Assembly (NCBI GenBank): GCA_964347025.1
Contig: CAYFWU010000001.1
Location: forward strand, 62,001-126,000
Direction: 5' to 3'
Length of the DNA: 64,000 nt
From: CS3-C152 sp964347025
GTDB lineage: Archaea > Aenigmatarchaeota > Aenigmatarchaeia > QMZP01 > QMZT01
This document shows, piece by piece, positions 16,456 to 25,346 of this stretch; within the stretch, counting starts at the first letter, position 1; every line of letters begins with the position of its first letter. A program made the translations under genes and the position numbers. The notes beneath the pieces were generated by a model. It ran no database searches, was not told the DNA's origin, and saw nothing but the letters and a program-made list of their open reading frames with translations.

Positions 16456-17969
16456 CACAACACCTTCTTAGATTTTCTCAGGAATTCAATATCATGTGAA
16501 AATACATTTCGTATATCCTTTATATTCAGTTTAATCATCGCCAGACGATCTATCCCAAACCCCCATGCTATAACAGGTTCCTTCACGCCTAGCGGTTCGG
16601 TCAGTTCAGGCCTGAATACACCTGCCCCTGCAAGTTCAACCCAGCCGAATTTTGGGTGTTTTGCCGAGATCTGGACAGAGGGTTCTGTGAAGGGGAAGTA
16701 ATCAGGAACAAATCTGGTTTCCTCAATGCCCGTGGTCTCAAAAACAAACTGGTTGAGCAAACCGAGCAGGTGCCTGAAAGACAATTCTTTATCGATCACG
16801 AACCCTCCCAGTTGATTGAACTCCACACCATGCGTTGAATCTATAACATCCGGCCTAAAGCAGCGAACTAGGTTAAAGTACCTGCCGGGGACCTCAACCC
16901 CCTTTGCAAGGTAGCGAGGAGATATGGCGGTATCATGCGCTCTGGGCATCAGCTGCGAAGAGATCTTTTCACTCCATTCATAACCCCATCCCTTTGAACC
17001 GGTCTTCCAACCGTTCTCATGCGTGTGCTTGACATTTTTAACTATTCTCCTATCAGGAAGCCTACCGTATCTGGGCTCTCTGATCCGATAGGTGGCACTC
17101 CAGTCTCTTGCAGGATGGTTCTGCGGCTGGTAGAGTGCATCGAAATTGAAGAACTCCAATTCTATTATCGGGCCTTCCATTTCCTTAAAGCCCAGCTTAA
17201 TGAGAGTTTCCCTAACATTCTGAATGAATTCGCTGTACGGGTGTCTCTTGCCACCGTATATTTCAGGAACATTTATCTTGATGTCATACCTCCTGAATCC
17301 CTTTCCCTTCCAAGACCTGTCTTTCAACATCTTTGGTGACAATTTTTCTATCAGGTCTCCTATTTTTGTTTTTTTGAATTTCAACAAAACCTCCTTTCCC
17401 AAATTAGTGATATCTACATACTTTAGCTTCATTTCCTCCTTCTTAACGATCCTTTTCCTCTTGCTCAGCCTGGAGTATACGGTTCTGTCCTCCCCCCTCA
17501 GATCTGATACCTTGAGAGGTAGCCTCTTCAAAAATTTTTCCTCAATAAATCCATCCTTGAGCAGTTCCCTCTTTTTTTCTGTCGCCTCCACCCTGTCACC
17601 AAGTATCGATATCGCATACTTTGATTTCAATATACCTAAACAAACCCTGACCTCATCATCGTTTAGTTTGGCCTTTTCCTTTATCTCCGAAAGACTCATT
17701 TCACCATCAAGATTTTCCAGAAACCTCCTTTCCGGCAGGCCCTTCTCAAGATAGAACCTCCCGTTTTCATCTAGATTTATGATCTCTCTGGAGACAGATT
17801 TTATTTTCAGAACATTCTTATTTTCAAGCCATTGAAGCGCGCGCATGGCCTCGATCTTTTTCATTCCTGATTTCTCAGCCAGATCTTCCAATTCGATGCT
17901 GTCTCTTAGAAACGGAATAACCTTTCTTTCTAGGGGATGTAAAGTTTCCAGAAGCTCCTGAACCCTCAT
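16455..17969 (-). CDS. pheS: Phenylalanine-tRNA ligase alpha subunit
   Basis: Catalytic subunit of PheRS, class II synthetase fold. The first ~230 residues are winged-helix domains typical of archaeal PheS (ALQWLENKNVLKIK, RERS-like basic segments). The catalytic domain starts near residue 240 with motif 2-type sequence (HDTAISPRYLA, RYFNLVRCFRPDVID, STHGVEFNQLGGF) and motif 3 (WGFGIDRLAMIKL). The 504-residue length is normal. It forms an operon with pheT, overlapping by one base. Confidence 0.97.
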   Translation of the reverse strand: MRVQELLETLHPLERKVIPFLRDSIELEDLAEKSGMKKIEAMRALQWLENKNVLKIKSVSREIINLDENGRFYLEKGLPERRFLENLDGEMSLSEIKEKAKLNDDEVRVCLGILKSKYAISILGDRVEATEKKRELLKDGFIEEKFLKRLPLKVSDLRGEDRTVYSRLSKRKRIVKKEEMKLKYVDITNLGKEVLLKFKKTKIGDLIEKLSPKMLKDRSWKGKGFRRYDIKINVPEIYGGKRHPYSEFIQNVRETLIKLGFKEMEGPIIELEFFNFDALYQPQNHPARDWSATYRIREPRYGRLPDRRIVKNVKHTHENGWKTGSKGWGYEWSEKISSQLMPRAHDTAISPRYLAKGVEVPGRYFNLVRCFRPDVIDSTHGVEFNQLGGFVIDKELSFRHLLGLLNQFVFETTGIEETRFVPDYFPFTEPSVQISAKHPKFGWVELAGAGVFRPELTEPLGVKEPVIAWGFGIDRLAMIKLNIKDIRNVFSHDIEFLRKSKKVL

Positions 17970-18006
17970 AAGTTATTATAAGAAGTAATTGTTTTTATAA
18001 TTTGAT

Positions 18007-18606
18007 TCACTCAACTTTGTACAGCACACCAACCATGTGCAGATCCTCTTCAGTCGATACAAGTTTCATTCTTGGCATCGAGGTTTCCTTTATCAGTTGT
18101 TTGATGCTCATTTTTTCTTCGTATCCGTTCTTCACTGACATAAAATGTTCGACCAGCCAAGATTTTTTCGGGACAAAGAACATCAGGAACCCCCCATCTT
18201 TAACGAATTTTTTATGCAGTAAAATTATCTCCCTTCTTTCCTTGGGATGAAAGTGTTCTATCAGACCATCGGAAAAAACCAGATCATGCCTTCCCTTGTA
18301 ATCGAACATGTCGGCCAGAATGTAATTCACATCTCCATTTTTCACGACCCTTTTGAACACTTCATATGCCTTTTTATTGTCGTCTATTATAGTCCCTCTG
18401 CATCCGTATTTTTTGCAGAGAAGTCCGCAGATGTAGCCCGAACCTCCCCCTAACTCAAGAATACTTTTACCTTTCAGGCTCAGGTCTTTAAGGAGCCTGA
18501 AATAACTCCTAGCTCGGAATCTTTCGTAAATTCTATAGAACAGAAAGGATCTGAATGACAGCTTTCTTTCCCAGAACTTTGTCCAGTCAAGTTCGCTTTC
18601 GATCAT
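18007..18606 (-). CDS. Class I SAM-dependent methyltransferase
   Basis: The Rossmann methyltransferase core shows motif I ILELGGGSGYICG near residues 50-62, an acidic motif II (IIDDNKKAY) and the DMFDYKGRHDLVFSDGLIEH segment. It continues into a typical motif IV-VI region (GGFLMFFVPKKSW). The 199-residue length and lack of extra domains do not reveal a substrate; small molecules, sugars or lipids are all possible. It is divergent from the UbiA-like gene 52 bp away. Confidence 0.85.
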   Translation of the reverse strand: MIESELDWTKFWERKLSFRSFLFYRIYERFRARSYFRLLKDLSLKGKSILELGGGSGYICGLLCKKYGCRGTIIDDNKKAYEVFKRVVKNGDVNYILADMFDYKGRHDLVFSDGLIEHFHPKERREIILLHKKFVKDGGFLMFFVPKKSWLVEHFMSVKNGYEEKMSIKQLIKETSMPRMKLVSTEEDLHMVGVLYKVE

Positions 18607-18658
18607 AAATTTATTAAGTTAACATCAAATATAAATTACAACTCACGGGAATGATTTT

Positions 18659-19648
18659 ATGAAAATGAATAATATATTTTTCAACTCGATCACGGCGAGC
18701 CTTCCCAAGAATGTGATACAGTTCGCATTCGGAGTCTTGCTGTTTTGGTTAATAATGGGAAATTTTGAAATCCTTCTGGCAATCACGGCAATGGTGGCCT
18801 TTGTGATCACGTATTCCTCGGTCTACATGTACAACGACATAGTGGATTATAAGGTTGACAGAAAGGACAAAGAGAAACTGAAATGGAAACTGATAGCAAG
18901 CGGGGACTTGAGCATAAAGAAAGCGAAATATATGTCCTTGGCTTTTTTGGTGGTGGGCCCTTCACTCTCGCTCTTCGTTAACAAATGGTTTTTGATGATA
19001 ATGATAGTTCTGCTATTTTTGAATTTCCTTCACACCTCTCCCAGAACCAAGTTCAAGAGCAGTGTTACAAAGACCAGCATAAATATGACGATCATTGAAT
19101 TTCTGAAATATAGTACGGGATGGTTCGCCCTCACCTCGAACATCTCGCAATTCCCCTTCTGGCTGGTCGTGTCCGTTTCTTTTATCTACACAACAGGTTA
19201 CATGCTTTACAAGTTCAGGTTCAAGGGAAAGGAAATAAAAAGGAAAAAACCGCTCTTCTGGATCTTTGGTATAGTCAGCGGTCTCTCCTACGGGGTTTCA
19301 ATCTTCTTATACGGCTTCCCTCTAAGCCTGCTGTTCTTGATAACGATAGCAGTTACAAGCTTCCTGTTCTTCAAACACATTAAATTTGTCTCCTACAGGA
19401 CAAAGAACATGATGTTTGTCGGGTATCTGTTACTGGGTGTTTTCATAGTATCATTTCTGATCCTGATAAATCCTGTTGTTGCAGAGATAAATGATGAAAT
19501 GGCGAAGGAAATAGATATTCAAAAGGGAAAAATATCTGAAAAATTGCCAGAATCCTTTATACAATCAATCGAGGGTATCTCGAATGAGCTGAAGAAATAC
19601 GAAAGCCTGGAAGACATAGAAGATAAATTGAACTTCAAATGTAATTGA
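18659..19648 (+). CDS. UbiA-like prenyltransferase family membrane protein
   Basis: Multi-spanning membrane protein (about eight hydrophobic segments) with the first Asp-rich motif of the UbiA superfamily, YNDIVDYKVDRKDKEK (NDxxDxxxD, residues ~58-73). UbiA enzymes attach isoprenoid chains to aromatic or lipid acceptors, in archaea including digeranylgeranylglyceryl phosphate synthase. The expected second Asp-rich motif is not visible; the equivalent stretch reads SYRTKNMMF. A hydrophilic 55-residue tail follows the last helix. Catalytic activity is therefore doubtful, and a diverged or scaffolding role is possible. Confidence 0.7.
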   Translation: MKMNNIFFNSITASLPKNVIQFAFGVLLFWLIMGNFEILLAITAMVAFVITYSSVYMYNDIVDYKVDRKDKEKLKWKLIASGDLSIKKAKYMSLAFLVVGPSLSLFVNKWFLMIMIVLLFLNFLHTSPRTKFKSSVTKTSINMTIIEFLKYSTGWFALTSNISQFPFWLVVSVSFIYTTGYMLYKFRFKGKEIKRKKPLFWIFGIVSGLSYGVSIFLYGFPLSLLFLITIAVTSFLFFKHIKFVSYRTKNMMFVGYLLLGVFIVSFLILINPVVAEINDEMAKEIDIQKGKISEKLPESFIQSIEGISNELKKYESLEDIEDKLNFKCN

Positions 19649-19652
19649 AAAT

Positions 19653-20324
19653 TTACCTGAACCTTTTCTGGAAAAAAGTCTTTATGTGAGGTTTCGCCCC
19701 TGTTTTTTCACCTGAAATTTTGGTCTTGCCTGATTTTATCGCCTTCATCACACTTTCCTTATCCGGTTCAGAATTCACCAATGTTATCCCCTTACCTATC
19801 TCTTCCTCAAAGTGTGCATCAGAACCAGCCAAAAGAGGTAAACCCTTCTCCTCTGAAAACCCGACCGCTTTCTTATTGAATCTGTTGAACATGCTTCTTG
19901 CATTAAAGCCTTCTACAGCATCTGCATATTTCACGATCTTGTAGACAGAACTCCCTAGACCCATCCTTAAGCTATCAAAGGGATGGGGAAGAACGATAAA
20001 GCCTCCGAGTTTCTTAACAATTTTGCACGTTTCTATAAGGTCCATGAACTGGGGGATCGTTTTGTCTATGTTGAATGCGATTATTTCCCCTTCCTTTGTT
20101 TTTATTTCCTCACCGACAAAAACAACGAGGTCTTTGGCTATTTTTTTTGCGAGGTCTTCCGTCTCCTTTCCTCCATCAACACTTCCATGGTCTAGAACGC
20201 CTATGATGTCAAGACCGGCTTCCTTCGCCCTCTTTATAATAATTTCAGGCGTCAGATTGCTGTCTAAAGAATGATAGGTGTGTATGTGGAAATCCCCCTT
20301 CAGGTCACGTTTGGCTTCTGACAT
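19653..20324 (-). CDS. PHP-domain metal-dependent phosphoesterase
   Basis: The polymerase-and-histidinol-phosphatase fold is marked by DFHIHTYHS (residues ~11-19), IIGVLDHGSVDG (motif 2), VLPHPFDS (motif 3) and GSDAHFEEEIG (motif 4), which supply the trinuclear metal ligands. Its 223 residues form a single domain, so it is a stand-alone PHP protein rather than part of a polymerase. The substrate could be a nucleotide or other phosphate ester. It converges on the UbiA-like gene with a 4-bp gap. Confidence 0.88.
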   Translation of the reverse strand: MSEAKRDLKGDFHIHTYHSLDSNLTPEIIIKRAKEAGLDIIGVLDHGSVDGGKETEDLAKKIAKDLVVFVGEEIKTKEGEIIAFNIDKTIPQFMDLIETCKIVKKLGGFIVLPHPFDSLRMGLGSSVYKIVKYADAVEGFNARSMFNRFNKKAVGFSEEKGLPLLAGSDAHFEEEIGKGITLVNSEPDKESVMKAIKSGKTKISGEKTGAKPHIKTFFQKRFR

Positions 20325-20376
20325 AGATTATTCTTATTAAAGAAACTCTAATAAATTTATATAATCAGGTGTTTTT

Positions 20377-21849
20377 ATGGGAAATTTCGAAAACATACAT
20401 GAACTTGCAGACCAGCGCGGTCTATTCTTCCCCTCAGCTGAAATCCATTCGCCTCCTTCAGGATTCTGGGACTTCGGGCATCTGGGGACGATACTCAGAA
20501 GAAAGATAACCGACCTATGGAGGAAGGAAATCGTACGAAAAACTGATTCCCTCGAGATCGAAGGGTGTCTAATACTCCCCAAACAAAATTTTGAGGCCAG
20601 CGGACACCTAAAGGGGTTTGTTGACCCGCTGATTCAATGCAAGAAATGCCACAAGATATTCAGGGCGGACAAGCTTATAGAGAAGAAGTCAAAGAAGGAA
20701 ATTCCTGAGGCTCTTGGAACAAAGGAATTTGACGGGCTCATAAAAAAGCACAAGATCACCTGTCCCGAATGCAAGGGGCAACTGGCAAAAACCAAGAAGT
20801 TCAACATGATGATAGGAACATCCATAGGTCCTTTATCAAAAGAGATAAATGCATACCTTAGGCCTGAGACATGCCAAAACATATTCACGGCCTTCCAGAA
20901 GATATATAAAACTTCTAGGGTTTCCCTACCCCTAGCGATATCGCAGGTTGGAAGGGCTTTCAGGAATGAAATTTCCCCTCGCCAGGGTCTTGTCCGGACC
21001 AGAGAATTCAGCCAGTTCGAGACAGAGGTCTTCTTCAACCCCAAAAAAATCAATAATTTCCCGGAATTCGAAAAGTATAAAAACAAGCGATTGAGACTAA
21101 AACTCCTAGGAAAGGACAAGGTAGAGTCCGTTAAATTAGGAGAAGCAGTCAAGAAAAAAATAGTTTCAGGGAAACTCATAGCATATTACCTTGCAATTAC
21201 CCAAGAATTCTTCGAGAAAGCTGGATTGGATCCTAAAAATATTCGCTTCCGCGAACTCGAGGACAGGGCCAAAGCCTTTTATTCGGAAGAAACATGGGAC
21301 TTTGAAGTGAATACGAGCGTAGGGTGGCTGGAGTTAGTCGCATGCAACTACCGAACGGATTTCGATTTGTCCTCTCATTCAAAGGTTTCAAAGACTGACC
21401 TAACAGTGGTTGAAGACGAGGAAAAGTTCGTTCCGCATGTTTTCGAGCTTTCAATGGGTCTTGATCGCATATTCTACGCGATACTTGAGAACTCCCTCTC
21501 CGAGAGGAGTGGAAAACCAGTTCTAAAATTCCCGAGAGAACTAACACCCCTGGATATCGTGATCCTTCCACTCGTCCGGAAGGACGGGATTGATAAGAAG
21601 GCAAAGGAAATCCACGATCTCCTGAAAACGAATTTCGAAACCAAATACGATGAGAAGCAATCCATAGGAAAACGCTACGTGATCTACGATCAGCTAGGAG
21701 TCCCGCTAGCGATAACGGTGGATTACGATAGTCTCAAGAAAAAAGACGTCACCCTCCGCGATCGCGATTCAATGAAGCAGATACGCGTGAAAATAAATGA
21801 TCTGCCCTCGAAAATAAACGATTTCTTTGCAGGTAGGAAGATATTCTAG
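20377..21849 (+). CDS. glyS: Glycine-tRNA ligase (archaeal/eukaryotic dimeric type)
   Basis: Class II synthetase of the alpha2 type. It shows PSAEIHSPPSGFWDFGHLG near the N-terminus, a zinc-binding insertion (CKKCHKIF ... CPECKGQL, residues ~88-130), motif 2 (QVGRAFRNEISPRQGL), VGWLELVACNYRTDFDL and motif 3 (PHVFELSMGLDRIFYA). A C-terminal anticodon-binding domain begins near residue 390 (PLDIVILPLVRKD). The 490 residues are on the short side, from trimmed insertions. AGGTG lies upstream of the ATG. It overlaps the convergent CBS gene by 4 bp. Confidence 0.96.
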   Translation: MGNFENIHELADQRGLFFPSAEIHSPPSGFWDFGHLGTILRRKITDLWRKEIVRKTDSLEIEGCLILPKQNFEASGHLKGFVDPLIQCKKCHKIFRADKLIEKKSKKEIPEALGTKEFDGLIKKHKITCPECKGQLAKTKKFNMMIGTSIGPLSKEINAYLRPETCQNIFTAFQKIYKTSRVSLPLAISQVGRAFRNEISPRQGLVRTREFSQFETEVFFNPKKINNFPEFEKYKNKRLRLKLLGKDKVESVKLGEAVKKKIVSGKLIAYYLAITQEFFEKAGLDPKNIRFRELEDRAKAFYSEETWDFEVNTSVGWLELVACNYRTDFDLSSHSKVSKTDLTVVEDEEKFVPHVFELSMGLDRIFYAILENSLSERSGKPVLKFPRELTPLDIVILPLVRKDGIDKKAKEIHDLLKTNFETKYDEKQSIGKRYVIYDQLGVPLAITVDYDSLKKKDVTLRDRDSMKQIRVKINDLPSKINDFFAGRKIF

Positions 21850-22931
21850 TATCCTCTTTCTCTTTCCACCTTTTTATGAACTTCCCTTTCCATCTTCCCC
21901 AGAAACAGCTTCATCGCCTTTGTGGGGTCCCATTCATGATCGCTTGCGTAGAAGTTCCCCTTGTCTGTTACGAACCTTCCCTGCACTGAATACTTCTTCC
22001 GTTTACCTCCGCTTTTGTGTGTCTCTACATGTATTGCTACGTAGTTCACTGTTAAGGACTTCAGGAGCTTCGTGATGGTGTTGTCAACCATTTCATCTAT
22101 TTTTCTCTTTATGAATTCATCTTCTTCATCGAGGCCGCTGATCCTTATGTATACGGTTTCTAGGGATTTTCCTATCAGTTTGAAGATATCCCTGACAGTT
22201 ATAATTCCTGCAAACTTATCGTTTTCTTCGACAATTACAGCGCAGACCCCTTCTTTTGAGACATCCTTGACTATTTGCTTGAGCTCGGTTTCCGGGTTCA
22301 CCCTCAATATATCTTTTCGTAAGAATTTGCCTATTCCGATTTCTCCCAGCTTTGTTCTGTCACCGAACATTTCACCCCGTTTTGATCTGCTTTTATCTAT
22401 CAATACACTCGCCAGACTTACGCTGTCTGCAAGACCTATGAATTTCCCGTTCTCATCAAGTATCGGAATTCTATCGAGACCCATGTCCTTCATAACGGAA
22501 ATAACGGTTAATAGCGTGTCATTCGCGCTTACACAATACGGAAAATTCATCACATCCTTCGCCTTTTTACCCCCGAACACCTCTTCTTTCACAAATTTCA
22601 GAAGTTTGGGTTTTGTAACAACGAAAATTTTTCCTCCCTTCTTAACGGGAAGTGATCTGTATTCGCTCACGAGCATGTAGTTGATTACATCCTCGACAGA
22701 GGAGTCCACGGCAAATGGCTTTACAGGCTTCATGAAATAGGAAACCTTCATTTTTCGAGGTTCGCTGACCCTTCTTTTAACTATGTCGTTCAATGTGACT
22801 ATACCCTTTAAAACCCCGTCAAACACGAATGCCTCGTATTTTTTGTTTTCCGCCATAGTGAAGGCCACGTGTGAAAGACTTTCGTCAGGCTTGACCAGAA
22901 ACGCATCTTCAAGGATATCCTCCAGTTTCAT
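21846..22931 (-). CDS. Four-CBS-domain protein with C-terminal ribosome-hibernation-like domain
   Basis: Four CBS repeats occupy residues ~1-245 (LSHVAFTMAENK / GIVTLNDIV; FAVDSSVEDVIN; CVSANDTLLTVI / FIGLADSV; ILRVNPETELKQI / FAGIITVRDIF). The last ~105 residues (YIRISGL, VNYVAIHVETHKSGGKRKKYSVQ, ASDHEWDPTKAMKLFLGKMEREVHKK) resemble the S30AE/HPF fold that binds the 30S subunit during dormancy. It starts 4 bp after the S17e gene, so it is co-transcribed with a ribosomal protein. Inference: an adenylate-sensing ribosome-associated factor. The CBS part is certain; the C-terminal assignment is by eye. Confidence 0.75.
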   Translation of the reverse strand: MKLEDILEDAFLVKPDESLSHVAFTMAENKKYEAFVFDGVLKGIVTLNDIVKRRVSEPRKMKVSYFMKPVKPFAVDSSVEDVINYMLVSEYRSLPVKKGGKIFVVTKPKLLKFVKEEVFGGKKAKDVMNFPYCVSANDTLLTVISVMKDMGLDRIPILDENGKFIGLADSVSLASVLIDKSRSKRGEMFGDRTKLGEIGIGKFLRKDILRVNPETELKQIVKDVSKEGVCAVIVEENDKFAGIITVRDIFKLIGKSLETVYIRISGLDEEDEFIKRKIDEMVDNTITKLLKSLTVNYVAIHVETHKSGGKRKKYSVQGRFVTDKGNFYASDHEWDPTKAMKLFLGKMEREVHKKVERERGY

Positions 22932-22935
22932 GACA

Positions 22936-23136
22936 TCACAACCCGCTTTTCTTCATTCTTTTTATCTCTTTGGTTATGTAACCCGCCAGGATGTTCTTTA
23001 TCTTCTTGGATTTTATTTCCTTTACCTCTCCCAGAACCTTTTTGTTCTTCTCAAAATTATCAGTGAAAAGCTTTCCGTGTTCCTTGATTATCTGGTTTCC
23101 CATAACCTTTATGGATGCTGTTTTTATCCTGCCCAT
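22936..23136 (-). CDS. rps17e: 30S ribosomal protein S17e
   Basis: The 66 residues match archaeal S17e closely: the MGRIKTASIK start, FTDNFEKNKKVLGEV in the middle and KKIKNILAGYITKEIKRMKK at the end. It is a small basic 30S protein found in archaea and eukaryotes. GGTGATT precedes the ATG. It heads a two-gene operon with the CBS/hibernation-like protein. Confidence 0.95.
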   Translation of the reverse strand: MGRIKTASIKVMGNQIIKEHGKLFTDNFEKNKKVLGEVKEIKSKKIKNILAGYITKEIKRMKKSGL

Positions 23137-23185
23137 GTAATCACCATAGAATCTTCTCTATAACATTAATTCTGAACACAATTAT

Positions 23186-24058
23186 TTAAAATAGTTTTAT
23201 TTGGAACTGTCCAAGGAGGGAGAATATTGTGTAACCTATGACTACCAGGACCAGTGAATGTTTGAACCCGGCCACGAGCGAGCCTTCGGCCATCTTCCCC
23301 GTGGCAAGTCCTGCAAAAAAACCCTGCACAATTATAAAGTTTACGAATGTCTGGGAGTAAAGTTCTGCTGGCATTTGTCCTGTATCCTCCTCTAAGCCGC
23401 CAGCTATTGTTGCAGTTCCAAGGGCAGGTATCAGAAACGCCTGTAGTATGACAAGGATGAATATGAAGACAAAGAATATGAGATAGGAAGTTACGATTTG
23501 CGCTTGCACGGAGGCCGAACGTTCCTGCTTTATCTTGTTTATCTCAACAAGTGACTGACCTATTGCCTTCAGCGTATCCGAAATCTCGCCACCGACCTTA
23601 TAGGTTTCTATTATTGTCCCGACAGATCTTTTGATGGGAACAGACCCCACCTTTTCTGAAAACATGGATAGCGCCTGCTCGAAGGGGACGCCCCAGTCAA
23701 CCTTGCTGTTTATCTCCTTGACGTAAGGGGTCAGAACGCCGTAACCCCTCTTTACAGAGTGTTTCAAAGCGATTGGTAGCGTCATCCCGGAATCTATCGC
23801 TTCTGTTAGGTCGGTGATAAACATAATAAACTGTTCCTCTATCTCCTTCCCTATTTTGTATCTTGAATAGAACAACAGGAAGGGAGGTATTATTGCTATC
23901 AGGGCTCCAAGCATGTTGATTAACGGGGTTATGAAGGGGAAAAGAATTGAGATTACAAAAAAATTCAGAATCAGGATAATAACCCCTAATACAACAAACA
24001 TGGCCTCAAATACCAAGATCCTGTACTTCTTAATGCTAAATTTCATGCCAGACATCAT
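23186..24058 (-). CDS. Type II secretion F-domain (TadC-like) pilus platform protein
   Basis: Integral membrane protein of the GspF/TadB/TadC family, the inner-membrane platform for pilus assembly ATPases. Two N-terminal hydrophobic segments (residues ~12-60) precede the cytoplasmic F domain (EEQFIMFITDLTEAIDSGMTLPIALKH, VPIKRSVGTIIETYKVGGEIS, TLKAIGQSLVEINKIKQER). Three C-terminal hydrophobic segments follow. It overlaps the preceding paralogue by 4 bp, giving a TadB-TadC pair. Neither secretion ATPase is adjacent, so the partner has to be inferred. Confidence 0.9.
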   Translation of the reverse strand: MMSGMKFSIKKYRILVFEAMFVVLGVIILILNFFVISILFPFITPLINMLGALIAIIPPFLLFYSRYKIGKEIEEQFIMFITDLTEAIDSGMTLPIALKHSVKRGYGVLTPYVKEINSKVDWGVPFEQALSMFSEKVGSVPIKRSVGTIIETYKVGGEISDTLKAIGQSLVEINKIKQERSASVQAQIVTSYLIFFVFIFILVILQAFLIPALGTATIAGGLEEDTGQMPAELYSQTFVNFIIVQGFFAGLATGKMAEGSLVAGFKHSLVLVVIGYTIFSLLGQFQIKLF

Positions 24059-24933
24059 ATCCCCGGATATGTTACATGTATGAATGCGAGATACGAAACG
24101 TTAAGTATTGGTAACATCACCCATGTTATGAGCAACATAACATCCTGTATCCCCAGACCCATCACCTGACCGCCTATTATGCTCATCGTTGCCAGAAGGG
24201 CGAGCATCATCAGGGGGGCGGCCACGAGCAAGGCAGTATAAATATCTGCGTAGGTCGAAAGCGTCTTCATATATTTTTCCCTCTTAATCCTGTAATCAAA
24301 CAATGCCTTGTCCGCCATCTCTCTTAAATACGACATAAGATTCCCACCTGTTTCTATTGTTGAAACAATCCCCAGCAGCAACTCCCTGAATTCCTGCGAT
24401 GGGGTTATATCCCCAACGTTTTTGATGGCATCAACGCTGCTCATTCCAAACGTTTTTATGTTCCTCATTATCAGTCTTGATTCCTCTGATATCTCTCCGT
24501 ACTCTTTGAAACCAGTCAGCAATTCAAAAACGAATTCTGGTGGTATGCCAGAGGAAGCAATGGCAGCCATGTGCGTTATGGCGAAGGGAAGATTGTTTTC
24601 AATGCTACTCTTCCTCGATTTTTCCCTCTGAACAGGATACAGGTAGAAAATTATGAATGCGACCGAAGCCACGAAAACAGGAAAGAACACTATCGTGAAG
24701 ACATAAATGTAAAATTCAATTTGTATGAAAAAGGTGAGAACCACATATGTGGCGATGAACGCTATGATGAATAGCAGAACAGTTGTAAACAGTATGAGGG
24801 AAACCCAAGTTTTCAACAAAATCTTCATGTTGGCATTTTTTATGTGCGGTTCTAGGGGTCTGAATGAATCTATCCACTTATCAACAAGTCCTCCAAAAAA
24901 GACCAGTGACAACTTTTTGTAGAATGACAACAT
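24055..24933 (-). CDS. Type II secretion F-domain (TadB-like) pilus platform protein
   Basis: First gene of the platform pair. Hydrophobic segments lie at residues ~42-115. The F domain follows (ENNLPFAITHMAAIASSGIPPEFVFELL, RNIKTFGMSSVDAIKNVG, FRELLLGIVSTIETGGNLMSYL), then two or three C-terminal membrane helices. The pair probably forms the heteromeric membrane base on which the ATPase drives pilin polymerisation. It is divergent from the SRP RNA gene. Confidence 0.9.
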   Translation of the reverse strand: MLSFYKKLSLVFFGGLVDKWIDSFRPLEPHIKNANMKILLKTWVSLILFTTVLLFIIAFIATYVVLTFFIQIEFYIYVFTIVFFPVFVASVAFIIFYLYPVQREKSRKSSIENNLPFAITHMAAIASSGIPPEFVFELLTGFKEYGEISEESRLIMRNIKTFGMSSVDAIKNVGDITPSQEFRELLLGIVSTIETGGNLMSYLREMADKALFDYRIKREKYMKTLSTYADIYTALLVAAPLMMLALLATMSIIGGQVMGLGIQDVMLLITWVMLPILNVSYLAFIHVTYPGI

Positions 24934-24967
24934 ATTTAATTATTGCTTCGGTTTCATAAAAATAAAC

Positions 24968-24976
24968 TTTTAAATA
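24968..24976 (+). promoter_or_regulatory. TATA box of SRP RNA gene
   Basis: TTTTAAATA is centred 25 bp before the predicted 5' end of the 7S RNA at 24997, the expected archaeal spacing. Confidence 0.7.
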
Positions 24977-24996
24977 CTCATTCCCAAAAGAAGCAT

Positions 24997-25271
24997 GGTA
25001 GGGACTAGACTGGGAGGTTAGGCGTCTCCTGTAACCATAAACCGCCTTCATGATGGAGTCGAAGCCTAAAGGCGATATTGGGATATCAAAAGGCCCGTGG
25101 TCCCAACTGAGAAGCTCTGTCCTTCAGGGTTTTTAGTATGATGAACCGGGTCAGGACCGGAAGGTAGCAGCCCTAAGTTATATTAGCGACGCTTGAAGGG
25201 TAGCGGAGTGGAGGAGGGATTGTGGATAAACCTTTTGGTTGATCAATGTCCACTGATGGTGTGTCCCTACC
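24997..25271 (+). ncRNA. ffs: Signal recognition particle 7S RNA
   Basis: RNA scaffold of the SRP, which binds SRP54 and SRP19 and targets nascent membrane proteins. The conserved domain IV (helix 8) reads GTCAGGACCGGAAGGTAGCAGCC at 25149-25171, with the GGAAG loop and the asymmetric AGCAG bulge. The ends pair as archaeal helix 1: GGTAGGGAC at 24997-25005 with GTCCCTACC at 25263-25271. Length is about 275 nt. A TATA box lies 25 bp upstream and a T-rich tract follows, so both ends are well supported. Confidence 0.95.
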
Positions 25272-25283
25272 TTATTTTTATTT
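25272..25283 (+). terminator. T-rich terminator of SRP RNA
   Basis: TTATTTTTATTT follows directly after the closing helix-1 strand. Oligo-T tracts are the usual archaeal intrinsic termination signal. Confidence 0.55.
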
Positions 25284-25346
25284 CTAAATTCTCCAAGGTC
25301 GAAAGAAACAGGGAAAATATAAAATTTGAAAACAATTATATAACAC

